Positions 1 to 6,880 are shown, counted from the first letter of the stretch. The stretch: DNA of 7,550 bases from Acidobacteriota bacterium (GCA_021781255.1 JAJXXG010000760.1:1-7550); one strand, 5' to 3'. Notes: generated by a model not told the origin, from the letters alone. Numbers and translations: made by a program.

Positions 1-70
1 CGCCGCAAATCAATCAATTCAGTATCCACAGTTTTAGATGCAAACCTGAGGAAAGAGTCGCCATAAGCTC

Positions 71-1585
71 ATGCTAATATCCGTCATGGCTTCTTTATGG
101 CACTCTCGCGGATGGTTCGCTTTTGCGCTTTTTGCCGCCGGTCCAGCCTTCACCCTTTCCAGCGCACAGGCGCCCACGCCCGCCGCGCCGCCTAGCATCT
201 TTGACCGGCTCGACGCCAGAATGGGCGGGGGCAAGAGCCCATGGACATCTGACCAGCTCGCTGTCATGGCTCGACTCCGCGACGCCGCCATGCAGGACCC
301 ATACGCGCTTGACCAGTTGCGCCACCTCACCAACAACATCGGACCCCGCCTCAGCGGCTCACCGCAGGCCCAGCAGGCCGTGGATTACGTGGCAGGCCAG
401 ATGCGCACCCTCGGTGCGGAAGTTACCCTCGAAAAGGCTGCCGTCCCGCACTGGGTGCGGGGCGCTGAAACCGGCGAGCTGACCGCCTGGCCCGGCCAGA
501 CACCCGGAACGACACAGAAGATCGTGCTCACCGCCCTCGGCGGCAGCGTCGCTACTCCGGCTGAGGGCATCACTGCCCCCGTCGTCGTCGTGGACGATTG
601 GCAACAGCTTCACGCCCTGTCTGACGGCGCGGTCAAAGGCAAAATCCTGCTGCTCAATCACAAATTCGACAAGGAACTGGCCGCGACCGGCAACGGAGGC
701 CAGGCCTACGGCTATGCCGTGATGTACCGTGGCGCGGGACCTGTTGTCGCGGCGTCGGTCGGCGCCGTCGCGGTCCTGGTTCGCTCCGTGGGCGGGGCGG
801 ACTACCGCCTGCCCCACACCGGCATGACCGCCTACACCGACCAGGCGCCCAGGATTCCAGCCGCCGCCGTCACTGCGGAAGATGCCGATCTGCTCAAAGA
901 CCTCGCCAGCCAGGGGCCGGTCACCCTGCACCTGACCCTCACTCCACAAACCTTCCCCGACGCAACCGGCTATAACGTCATCGCCGACTGGAAGGGAACG
1001 GAGCATCCTGAGCAGCTCGTCATCGTTTCAGGCCATCTGGATTCCTGGGATCTTGGCACCGGTGCGATTGACGATGGCGCAGGAGTCGCCGTCTCCATGC
1101 AGGCCGTCCATCTGCTCAGCAAACTCGACATCCATCCCCGGCGCACTGTTCGCTTTGTCGCCTGGATGAGCGAGGAAGAAGGCTCGATGGGCGCAGCAGC
1201 TTACGTCGCAGACCACGCGGCCGACATGGCAAACCACGTCGGGGCCATTGAAAGCGACCTCGGCGCAGATCATCCAACCGGCATTTACTATGCCGGCAAG
1301 TCCGCCCTGGGAGGCTGGCTCCGCCCCGTCGCCAATCTGCTTGAACCTGTTGGTGCTGAGACGCTGGAACCCTCGCCCGAGACCGGAGAAGACATCGCCG
1401 GTCTCACCAATGGCGGCGTGCCCAGCTTCGCTCCTATTCAGGATAGCCGCTTCTATTTCAACTACCACCACACCGCGGCGGACACTCTGGACAAGGTCGA
1501 TCCAAAGCACCTCAATCAGAATGCAGCCGTGATGACAGTCCTCGCCTACGCGCTTGCCGACTCCGCCCAGCCGGCGCCGAGATAA
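71..1585 (+). CDS. Secreted M28 family zinc peptidase, carboxypeptidase Q-like
   Basis: A 504-residue exported zinc exopeptidase, expected to trim amino acids from peptides in the periplasm or outside the cell. Residues 1-34 look like a signal peptide: a hydrophobic run (WFAFALFAAGPAFTL) ends in SSAQA, a likely signal peptidase I site. The M28 metal site is complete: H322 in GHLDSWD, D334 in IDDGAG, the pair E368/E369 in SEEEG (general base and zinc ligand), D396 in ESDLG and H467 in YHHTAADT. Residues about 165-275 form a PA-like inserted domain. GHLDSWD and the block LTALGGSVATPAEG resemble carboxypeptidase Q (PGCP) relatives, and the length is usual for them. An in-frame TGA at 47-49 makes ATG 71 the first possible start. 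The purine-rich GAGGAAAGAG at 48-57 is rather far upstream, and ATG 86 would also leave a workable signal peptide. The gene is convergent with the nucleotidyltransferase gene, 38 bases away. The exact peptide substrate is unknown. Confidence 0.93.
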   Translation: MLISVMASLWHSRGWFAFALFAAGPAFTLSSAQAPTPAAPPSIFDRLDARMGGGKSPWTSDQLAVMARLRDAAMQDPYALDQLRHLTNNIGPRLSGSPQAQQAVDYVAGQMRTLGAEVTLEKAAVPHWVRGAETGELTAWPGQTPGTTQKIVLTALGGSVATPAEGITAPVVVVDDWQQLHALSDGAVKGKILLLNHKFDKELAATGNGGQAYGYAVMYRGAGPVVAASVGAVAVLVRSVGGADYRLPHTGMTAYTDQAPRIPAAAVTAEDADLLKDLASQGPVTLHLTLTPQTFPDATGYNVIADWKGTEHPEQLVIVSGHLDSWDLGTGAIDDGAGVAVSMQAVHLLSKLDIHPRRTVRFVAWMSEEEGSMGAAAYVADHAADMANHVGAIESDLGADHPTGIYYAGKSALGGWLRPVANLLEPVGAETLEPSPETGEDIAGLTNGGVPSFAPIQDSRFYFNYHHTAADTLDKVDPKHLNQNAAVMTVLAYALADSAQPAPR

Positions 1586-1623
1586 TGCGGCGCAGGATGC
1601 CCTTGCAACGGACTGCCTGCCCA

Positions 1624-2586
1624 TCAATGTCCGGCATGGGTCTCATGCAAAGTCCGTGTCGCGGACTCGATGCCCTTGGCTGACCAGAGCCGCTTCGGAT
1701 AATAGCCCGCGCTGATCAGAGCGCGGATCTTCTGCACCGCCCGCAGGTGATCCTCGCGATACGTCACGCCGAACCACGACTCGCCGCTCTGCAGCACCTT
1801 CACCCGCGCTTCACCTGCCAGCAGAATCTCGTTCACCGTCGTCGGGATAAAACATTCCGCTTCGAGGTTGCCGTCGATCCCTTCCAGGAACCGCTCAAAG
1901 TGCGCCGCCAGCAAAGGAAAGATCCTCGGCGTAAATCCCCACATATTCATTGAGACGACGGCATCGCCCGGCAGCCTGGTTTCTTTGCCTTCCGCGTCCA
2001 CGCTCACCGCGCGCCCGTCATCGTACTCGATACGCTTTAATTCCGTGATGCTCTCCAGCAGGTCATCTTGCCCGATCTTGCAGACTCCCCGTGCCACCGC
2101 GCCAAACTCTGAGAGCGTCTCCCGCAGCACATAACCCATCATGGCAAAGTCGTTACCGCCGCAGCGCAGGTGGCGGCCAAGCAATGCATAGCTGCCGGTC
2201 CCGTAGAAGTCGTCTACGTTAATCACCGCAAAGGGTTCGTGAATCAACCTGGCCGCGCACAGAATCGCGTGGGTGGTCCCCCAGGGCTTGGTCCGCAACA
2301 TCGGCACCTGGAACCGCGACGGAATCTTGGTCAGATCCTGATGCACCAGTTCCACGTTCACATACTTGCCCAGATGCGCGACGGCCATCTGCCGGAAGAC
2401 TTCTTCCATCTCCCGTCGCACCACGATCACAACCCTGTCGAAGCCTGCGCGCAGGGCATCGTAGATCGAGTAGTCCATCACGATCTCGCCGTTGGGACCC
2501 ACCGAATCGGTAATCTTTGAACTGCCGTAGCGGCTTCCCTGGCCGGCGGCCAGAATCAGCAAAGTTGGATTGGACATCGGGCTCAT
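1624..2586 (-). CDS. Nucleotidyltransferase family protein (sugar-1-phosphate NTP-transferase type)
   Basis: A cytoplasmic enzyme of the GT-A-like nucleotidyltransferase fold, expected to join an NTP to a phosphorylated sugar or similar acceptor and release pyrophosphate. Residues are counted from ATG 2586 (320 aa). The nucleotide-binding loop is LAAGQGSRYGSSK (12-24). GPNGEIVMDYSIYDALRAGF (30-49) follows. KPWGTTHAIL (100-109) is the probable base-recognition segment, and NVDDFYG (123-129) carries the likely metal-binding aspartates. SMNMWGF and the C-terminal GVTYREDH...YYPKRLW are typical of the uncharacterised 'nucleotidyltransferase' family of about 300 residues, sometimes named UTP-glucose-1-phosphate uridylyltransferase. 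There are two start candidates: ATG 2586, which overlaps the upstream small ORF stop as ATGA, and ATG 2577 (MSNPTLL). AAGGA just upstream is spaced better for 2577 (about 8 bases) than for 2586 (about 4). After the loop lysine the sequence reads ITDSVG, where I recall QxDxVG in relatives. The substrate is unknown. Confidence 0.88.
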   Translation of the reverse strand: MSPMSNPTLLILAAGQGSRYGSSKITDSVGPNGEIVMDYSIYDALRAGFDRVVIVVRREMEEVFRQMAVAHLGKYVNVELVHQDLTKIPSRFQVPMLRTKPWGTTHAILCAARLIHEPFAVINVDDFYGTGSYALLGRHLRCGGNDFAMMGYVLRETLSEFGAVARGVCKIGQDDLLESITELKRIEYDDGRAVSVDAEGKETRLPGDAVVSMNMWGFTPRIFPLLAAHFERFLEGIDGNLEAECFIPTTVNEILLAGEARVKVLQSGESWFGVTYREDHLRAVQKIRALISAGYYPKRLWSAKGIESATRTLHETHAGH

Positions 2587-2741
2587 CCTTTCCTTGGGTT
2601 CAGTTGCGCATTGAGTTGGGGAGAGGGAATATCCGGGCAGTAAAATTGAGCGCCGTAGAGCGGATGATGCGTTTCGGCAAAGGAACTACTCCAGGCTTCA
2701 TCGCAGAGAGCAGAACAGGCAGCGAAAGCAGTGGTTTCCAT
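2583..2741 (-). CDS. Probable small ORF (52 aa) translationally coupled to the nucleotidyltransferase
   Basis: I do not recognise this protein. It would have 52 residues, beginning METTAFAACSALCDEAW and ending NAQLNPRKG, with three cysteines (C9, C13, C35) and no signal peptide or membrane segment. Two things argue that it is translated. GAGGT (minus strand, 2754-2750) lies 8 bases before the ATG at 2741, a good Shine-Dalgarno site. Its TGA stop overlaps the first ATG of the nucleotidyltransferase gene as ATGA, the usual sign of coupling. The frame stays open upstream to a TTG at 2810 (75 aa), but that start lacks a well-placed ribosome site. Against it, only about half of the codons end in G or C, less than the neighbouring genes appear to show, so it may be recently derived, a leader peptide or a chance ORF. 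Its last codons double as the ribosome-binding site of the next gene. A regulatory role in setting nucleotidyltransferase output is possible but is inference. Confidence 0.45.
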   Translation of the reverse strand: METTAFAACSALCDEAWSSSFAETHHPLYGAQFYCPDIPSPQLNAQLNPRKG

Positions 2742-2752
2742 GGCTAGAAACC
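2733..2752 (-). promoter_or_regulatory. Inverted repeat around the small ORF start codon
   Basis: On the minus strand GGTTTC and GAAACC form a perfect 6-bp stem around the 8-base loop TAGCCATG. In RNA the start codon of the 52-residue ORF would sit in the loop, and the stem would take up part of the Shine-Dalgarno GAGGT. This is seen directly; control of initiation by folding is inference. A 6-bp stem with three A-U pairs is only modestly stable. Confidence 0.4.
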
Positions 2753-2762
2753 TCACGCGCGC

Positions 2763-2800
2763 GGAAGCCTTGCACGAAGCTGCACCATAACTTCGCTTCC
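2763..2800 (-). promoter_or_regulatory. Interrupted inverted repeat in the leader upstream of the small ORF
   Basis: On the minus strand GGAAG-CGAAG (2800-2791) can pair with CTTCG (2779-2775) and CTTCC (2767-2763). This gives two stacked 5-bp stems with an 11-base loop and a 7-base bulge on the 3' side. It lies between the candidate promoter and the ribosome site of the small ORF, so it could be a structured 5' leader. There is no U-run after it, so a simple intrinsic terminator is unlikely. It matches no riboswitch class I know. Confidence 0.35.
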
Positions 2801-2823
2801 GGCGATTCAATTCACCCGCCGAA

Positions 2824-2832
2824 AATGTACCA
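2824..2832 (-). promoter_or_regulatory. Candidate extended -10 promoter for small ORF and nucleotidyltransferase
   Basis: On the minus strand TGG-TACATT resembles an extended -10 element (TGn plus 4 of 6 matches to TATAAT). Seventeen bases upstream, TCCGCA matches TTGACA at only 3 positions. Transcription would start near 2817 and give a leader of about 75 bases before the small ORF. This is a weak motif match in the expected place and no more than a candidate. Confidence 0.25.
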
Positions 2833-2894
2833 CACTTCCCGGTTCATGCGGAGTGTCGGCTCTCACCCATGTCCCGGCCGCGGCCGCCTGCCGA

Positions 2895-2919
2895 TCCCAG
2901 CGGACAACCCCTTCTGGGA
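2895..2919. repeat. Intergenic inverted repeat downstream of the EamA transporter gene
   Basis: TCCCAG (2895-2900) and CTGGGA (2914-2919) are perfect 6-bp arms around 13 bases. The site lies about 45 bases beyond the transporter stop. It could act as a weak transcription end point, but neither strand has a T-run after the stem, so an intrinsic terminator is not supported. The rest of 2742-2962 holds a tandem CGGCCG-CGGCCG palindrome (2875-2886), the leader elements listed separately, and no further gene that I can support. Confidence 0.3.
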
Positions 2920-2962
2920 CGAATGAAAATCAGATTGGTCAGCAGAGAAATTCAGGAGCGCC

Positions 2963-3910
2963 TCAGGCTTCGTGCGCCGTGGGCACATGGGGCTGCGGAA
3001 CCACCTCCGTCAGCGTGATTCCCGCCAGAATCAGCAGTCCTCCCGAAGCCGGCCGCAAACCAAGCCGTTCGCCCATGAAAAGAAACGAGGTGATCCAGGC
3101 AAAGACCGGCTCCAGCGTCAGCAGCAGAGCAATATGAGTAGAGGGCAAAACGGACTGGGCCCAGCTCTGAATAGAAAACGCGGCTGCCGTTGCCAGCGCG
3201 GCCGCAATCGCCAGCGCCACCATCAGCCGCACTGTCCAATGCACCTGCGGGTGCTCGATCATGGGCAGGCTCAGCGCCATGAACGCCGCACAAAAGCCTA
3301 CCTGCAGCAGCGCCAGCGGCTTGAAGGCGATCCGTGGCGAGATGTGGCTGAGCGCAAGGCAATGAAAGGCAAAACCAACCGCACAGCCCAGCGTGAGCAC
3401 ATCCCCCAAATTGATTGAGGAGATATCCGGCAGCAGCGCGTCGAGTCCACCGGCCACCGAGTGCGATGCGCGGCCGTGCGCCGCGGCGGGAGCGGTCAGC
3501 AGCACGATGCCCACGAACGCAAGTCCCGCGCCCGTGTACGTGTTCCAGCGCGGCACATGAGCGCCCGGAGGCCGCAGGCCGGGGATCGCGGACAACAAGG
3601 GGACCAGGACGACGACCAGCCCTGTGATGAATGCGGATTTTGAGGGCGTTGTGCGCGCCAGTCCCGTGGTCTGAAACTGGTATCCCGCGGCAAGAAAAAG
3701 TCCCACCAGCGCGCCCGCGCCCACATCGCGCATGCGGATGCCCCGCCACGCCCCATGGTACGCCGCCGCAAGCAGTGCAAAAGCCAGCGTCATGCGCGCC
3801 AGGTTGAAGGCGGCCGGCGTCGCATCGGCAAGCGCGCCCTTCACCAGCACAAAGGTCGAGCCCCACACGGCAACGACAAAAATCATCAACACATAGGCGC
3901 GAAGCTTCAT
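2963..3910 (-). CDS. EamA/DMT-superfamily transporter (10 membrane helices)
   Basis: A 315-residue inner-membrane protein of the drug/metabolite transporter superfamily, which mostly exports small metabolites or amino acids. Two EamA repeats are visible, about residues 5-140 and 167-303, each with five hydrophobic helices: roughly 5-25, 36-52, 64-84, 92-110, 125-140, 168-186, 196-216, 226-246, 258-279 and 287-303. Family marks include VWGSTFVLVKGAL near the start (15-27) and ALLLTLEPVFAWITSFLFMGE (261-281, where the LEPV...GE pattern is typical) near the end. The length is normal. The ATG at 3910 gives the usual short N-terminus before helix 1. The only purine-rich sequence before it, AGAGAG, touches the start codon, so the ribosome site is weak. 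The gene is divergent from the MscS gene and lies 221 bases upstream of the small ORF on the same strand, so an operon with the nucleotidyltransferase is doubtful. The substrate cannot be inferred. Confidence 0.92.
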   Translation of the reverse strand: MKLRAYVLMIFVVAVWGSTFVLVKGALADATPAAFNLARMTLAFALLAAAYHGAWRGIRMRDVGAGALVGLFLAAGYQFQTTGLARTTPSKSAFITGLVVVLVPLLSAIPGLRPPGAHVPRWNTYTGAGLAFVGIVLLTAPAAAHGRASHSVAGGLDALLPDISSINLGDVLTLGCAVGFAFHCLALSHISPRIAFKPLALLQVGFCAAFMALSLPMIEHPQVHWTVRLMVALAIAAALATAAAFSIQSWAQSVLPSTHIALLLTLEPVFAWITSFLFMGERLGLRPASGGLLILAGITLTEVVPQPHVPTAHEA

Positions 3911-3918
3911 CTCTCTGG

Positions 3919-3924
3919 ATTATG
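3919..3924 (-). promoter_or_regulatory. Candidate -10 box for the EamA transporter gene
   Basis: CATAAT on the minus strand matches TATAAT at 5 of 6 positions and ends 8 bases before the ATG at 3910. I see no good -35 at 16-18 bases. If it is used, transcription would start one or two bases before the ATG, giving a leaderless or nearly leaderless message. That would fit the poor ribosome site of this gene. Confidence 0.3.
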
Positions 3925-3950
3925 GCAGGACGCTCTCGTCCGCCGGAGCA

Positions 3951-3959
3951 TCCAACCTG
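3951..3959. repeat. Direct repeat copy 1 (TCCAACCTG) in the divergent region
   Basis: The 9-mer TCCAACCTG occurs here and again at 4022-4030, 71 bases apart centre to centre, both in the 151-base region between the divergent transporter and channel genes. The pair could be a two-site operator, but chance is possible. Nothing else in 3911-4061 looks like a gene. Confidence 0.3.
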
Positions 3960-4021
3960 GAATTCACACCAACCAGAGGTATTCCGCAGGCCGCAGGCAG
4001 CGCGAAGGCCCTTTCTCGGCG

Positions 4022-4030
4022 TCCAACCTG
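4022..4030. repeat. Direct repeat copy 2 (TCCAACCTG) in the divergent region
   Basis: Second copy of the 9-mer, 16 bases before the Shine-Dalgarno sequence of the MscS gene. It overlaps the short palindrome CCTG-C-CAGG (4027-4035). A protein bound here would be well placed to affect channel gene expression; this is inference from position only. Confidence 0.3.
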
Positions 4031-4046
4031 CCAGGATATTCGCTCT

Positions 4047-4051
4047 GGAGG
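4047..4051 (+). promoter_or_regulatory. Shine-Dalgarno site of the MscS gene, deciding a TTG start
   Basis: GGAGG is followed by 10 bases and then TTG at 4062. It is the strongest ribosome-binding match seen in the window, and no ATG or GTG in the same frame lies at suitable spacing. The first in-frame ATG is at residue 52, inside the protein beyond helix 1. Confidence 0.7.
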
Positions 4052-4061
4052 TTTAATTCGA

Positions 4062-5162
4062 TTGCCGGCATTCACACAACACGACTGGCTCTTAGGCATA
4101 TCGTTGTTTTGCGCGGTCATTGTCTTCAGCAACGGCGTGCACTTTCTTGTATTTCGGCTCGTACGCCGCCGTCAGACAGAGCAGCAGCAACGCAATCTGG
4201 GCGTGAGCAAGTACATGGCTCTGCCCGCGCGGGCCGTGCTGCTCGCAATCGGCGTGCTCATAGTGCTGCCGCTGGTGCCCAACGTGCCCTTGCTCCTGCG
4301 AAGCCAGATGGAACAGGTCGCGCGTATCCTGCTGGTCGTCGTTGTTGGCTGGCTCGCAATCGGCGCCATCTATGTCTTCCAGGCGCTCGCACTCAGAAGA
4401 TTTGACATCTCGGTCCCAGACAACCTCCGCGCCCGCCGCGTCCACACGCAGATGCAGTTTTTTCGGCGCATCCTTATCGGCATCGTACTCATTCTCGATG
4501 GTGGCGCGCTCCTCTGGAGTATGCACGACCCAACCCTATGGAAATTTGGGACGGGTCTGCTTGCTTCCGCCGGTCTTGCTTCGCTGTTCCTGGCCGCCGC
4601 TGCCAAATCTTCCGTCTCCAATCTCATCGCCGGCATGCAGATCGCATTCAGCGAACCAATCCGCATCGATGATGTGGTCGTCATCCAAGGTGAATGGGGG
4701 CGCATCGAGGAGATCGCCAACACCTATGTCGTGGTGAAGATATGGGACAAACGCCGCCTCATCGTCCCCCTCAGCTATTTCATTGAGCAGCCCTTCCAAA
4801 ATTGGACGCGCCAGTCCAGCGACATCCTCGGCACCGCGTTTCTCTATGTGGACTACACGGTGCCAATTGAGCCGCTGCGGGCTGAACTGGAGCGGGTTGT
4901 GCATGCGTCCCCGCTTTGGGATGGGAACGTCTGCGGGTTGCAGGTCACAAATCTATCTGAGCGCACTATGGAACTGCGCTGCCTCGTCAGCTCTGCCGGC
5001 TCATCTGAAAGCTTTGACCTGCGCTGCCTGGTGCGCGAGAAAATGATCGAGTACCTGCGCGAGCGCTATCCGCTCGCACTCCCCACCGCGCGCATTCAAC
5101 TCCATACGGACACAGCCGCGGCGGCAGATCAACCGTGTCTGGAGCGGCCGGCAAGAGCCTAG
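4062..5162 (+). CDS. MscS-family mechanosensitive ion channel
   Basis: A 366-residue inner-membrane channel of the small-conductance mechanosensitive family, which opens under membrane tension and lets solutes out during hypo-osmotic shock. Hydrophobic helices lie at about 9-34, 55-73, 85-109 and 134-153. They are followed by the pore helix, rich in glycine and alanine (GTGLLASAGLASLFLAAAA, 163-181), and by SNLIAGMQIAF (186-196), the usual end of the pore region. Residues 198-255 form the cytoplasmic beta domain (EPIRIDDVVVIQGEWGRIEEI, then RLIVPLSYF and NWTR). Residues 258-345 fit the alpha/beta vestibule domain. The protein therefore has two more N-terminal helices than E. coli MscS, as many family members do. 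The TTG start follows a strong GGAGG and gives a short polar N-terminus before helix 1. The gene ends within CTAG, whose other strand carries the amidohydrolase stop. Confidence 0.92.
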   Translation: MPAFTQHDWLLGISLFCAVIVFSNGVHFLVFRLVRRRQTEQQQRNLGVSKYMALPARAVLLAIGVLIVLPLVPNVPLLLRSQMEQVARILLVVVVGWLAIGAIYVFQALALRRFDISVPDNLRARRVHTQMQFFRRILIGIVLILDGGALLWSMHDPTLWKFGTGLLASAGLASLFLAAAAKSSVSNLIAGMQIAFSEPIRIDDVVVIQGEWGRIEEIANTYVVVKIWDKRRLIVPLSYFIEQPFQNWTRQSSDILGTAFLYVDYTVPIEPLRAELERVVHASPLWDGNVCGLQVTNLSERTMELRCLVSSAGSSESFDLRCLVREKMIEYLRERYPLALPTARIQLHTDTAAAADQPCLERPARA

Positions 5163-6874
5163 TTGAGCTTCTTGCGGATATACGCGGACTTCCCCGCCAC
5201 ATCCGTTTCAAGCACCTGTGTCGTCAGCAGCGCAGGCGGGCTCACTCGATATAGATCCCGATCCACCAGGATGAAATCCGCGTCGTAGCCGGGCGCCAGC
5301 AGGCCCTTGTGCTGCTCGGCAAATTCCGCATACGCCGATCCCTGGGTATAGGCGGCGAGCGCCTGTCCGCGTGTGATCGCGTTCGCAGGATAGTAGGTCT
5401 TCGAGCCTTCCACATTCATGCGCGTCACGGCTGCGTACAATCCGCGAAAAGGCGTAATGGGCTCTACCGGATAATCCGTGCCGAAGGCCAGCGGCACGCC
5501 TGCCTTGAGAAATGCCCTCCATGCATAAGAGTATGCGGCGCGCTGCGACCCGAGCCGCGCTTCGGCCCAGTTCATGTCGGTGAGCAGATGGTTCGGCTGC
5601 ATTGAAGCGATCACGCCCAGTTGCTTGAAGCGCGGAATATCGGCTGGATCCACCACCTGCGCGTGCTCGATCCGATTGCGCGCCGAGCGCGAAATCTCCG
5701 GCTGTGAAAAAGCATCCAGGGCCATCGCCGTTGCTCTGTCGCCAATCGCGTGGAAACCCAGTTGGAAACCCGCCTTCGCGCGCTCTATCGCCATTGCGTT
5801 CAGTTGCGGCTGCGTGTACTGCGGCAGGCCCGTATTCGCCGGATCGTCCGCATACGGAGCCTTCATCGCCGCCGTACGTGAGCCCAGCGATCCGTCCATG
5901 AAGCCCTTCAACATGCCGGTATGCAACATCGGATCGCTCGGATCATGATGCGCGCGCATCTTCAGCAACTCCGCCAGCGGAGCCTTGAAGGGCAGCCACT
6001 CGCTGACGCGCAGTTTCAGATGACCTTCTGCTTCCATCTGCTCAAACGTGAGGAAGTCTTCCCACTCGCTGAAGTCCTGCACGCTGGTGATGCCGTGCGC
6101 CAGCGCATCGTTGATCGCAAGTTGATCGCCCTTGCGCCGCTCCTCCGCAGTCGGCGGCGGAATCACCTTCTCCACAAGCCCCTGTGCGGACTCGCGCAAA
6201 ATTCCCGTCGGCTCCCCGTTTGCGTCCACGTCAATCGCGCCGCCCTGCAGAGGGACGGTCTTACCGGTAATGCCCGCAGCCGCCAGCGCGGCCGAGTTGG
6301 CAATGGCAATGTGCCCGTCAATGCGGTCAAGGAAGGTCGGATGATTGCCGGTCACCTTGTCGAGATCCTGGCGCGTGGGCAGCGACTTCTGCGCCCAGAG
6401 CGTGTGGTCCCAGTTGCCGCCGGTGATCCAGTGGCCGGTCGGAGCGTGGTCCGCATATTCCTTGATGCTGGAGAGCATCTCATCCAGTGATCCCACTCCC
6501 GTCAGGTCAAGATGCAGCTTCGTCTGTCCCGCGCTCCCCAGGTGCGTATGCGCATCGTTGAAGCCCGGAAAGATGTACGTGCTGCTTCGCGCAGTGTCCA
6601 GATCGTGCAGGACGGTGTTCGGACCGGAAAGGCGCAGAATCGCCCGGTTGGAGCCGATGGCGAGTACCTTTCCGCCGCCGACCGCCATGGCCTCGACCAC
6701 ATGCGGATGATCGTTCGCAAATCCCTCGCCGGTATAAATCGCGCCGTCATAGTAGATCGCGTCGGGAGCAGCTTGGTCCTTGCGATCCGCACTCTCGTTT
6801 GCCGGTCGCGGGCTCTCGGCGGCAAGCACCGAAGCAGAAATGATCGCAATCAATAGCAGGGAAGAGATGCGCAT
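5159..6874 (-). CDS. Exported amidohydrolase, YtcJ-like
   Basis: A 571-residue metal-dependent hydrolase of the amidohydrolase superfamily, YtcJ-like branch, whose members cleave amide or similar C-N bonds. Residues 1-19 form a signal peptide (MRISSLLLIAIISASVLAA) with no lipoprotein cysteine, so the enzyme probably acts in the periplasm. The metal site is visible in order: H109 and H111 in FNDAHTHLG, K323 (candidate carboxylated lysine) before GFMDGSLGSRTA, H375 in HAIGDR, H404 in IEHAQ and D467 in FGTDYP. DGSLGSRTA and GTDYPVEPITPFRGLYAAVTR are typical of the YtcJ group. The C-terminal DADFILVD strand closes the composite beta domain. The frame opens further upstream to a GTG at 6922, but that would bury the signal peptide behind 16 charged residues and has no ribosome site. 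ATG 6874 also lacks a clear Shine-Dalgarno sequence. The gene follows the M20 peptidase gene by 29 bases, probably in one operon. The natural substrate is unknown. Confidence 0.92.
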   Translation of the reverse strand: MRISSLLLIAIISASVLAAESPRPANESADRKDQAAPDAIYYDGAIYTGEGFANDHPHVVEAMAVGGGKVLAIGSNRAILRLSGPNTVLHDLDTARSSTYIFPGFNDAHTHLGSAGQTKLHLDLTGVGSLDEMLSSIKEYADHAPTGHWITGGNWDHTLWAQKSLPTRQDLDKVTGNHPTFLDRIDGHIAIANSAALAAAGITGKTVPLQGGAIDVDANGEPTGILRESAQGLVEKVIPPPTAEERRKGDQLAINDALAHGITSVQDFSEWEDFLTFEQMEAEGHLKLRVSEWLPFKAPLAELLKMRAHHDPSDPMLHTGMLKGFMDGSLGSRTAAMKAPYADDPANTGLPQYTQPQLNAMAIERAKAGFQLGFHAIGDRATAMALDAFSQPEISRSARNRIEHAQVVDPADIPRFKQLGVIASMQPNHLLTDMNWAEARLGSQRAAYSYAWRAFLKAGVPLAFGTDYPVEPITPFRGLYAAVTRMNVEGSKTYYPANAITRGQALAAYTQGSAYAEFAEQHKGLLAPGYDADFILVDRDLYRVSPPALLTTQVLETDVAGKSAYIRKKLN

Positions 6875-6880
6875 GGGCGG

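Noticed and set aside
1592..1620. GCAGG...CCTGC inverted repeat between the convergent M28 and nucleotidyltransferase genes, as a bidirectional terminator
   Set aside because: The 5-bp stem has a 19-base loop and no T-run on either side. It is too weak to call.
359..1627. Two long antisense ORFs (359-1006 and 1028-1627, -) under the M28 gene
   Set aside because: No motif or ribosome site, and the sense frame carries the full M28 zinc site. They are GC-driven antisense frames.
2853..3137. 94-codon plus-strand ORF in the intergenic region and antisense to the transporter
   Set aside because: Low-complexity composition, no ribosome site or recognisable domain, and more than half lies opposite a real gene.
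2952..3866. Long minus-strand ORF (304 codons) overlapping the EamA gene in another frame
   Set aside because: Its translation is a mix of G, A, R and C without family motifs, while the overlapping frame gives a clear ten-helix EamA protein. High GC creates such shadows.
3755..4405. 216-codon plus-strand ORF across the divergent region into the MscS gene
   Set aside because: Arg/Gln/Ala-rich translation with no domain; it crosses the antisense of the transporter and a second frame of the channel gene.
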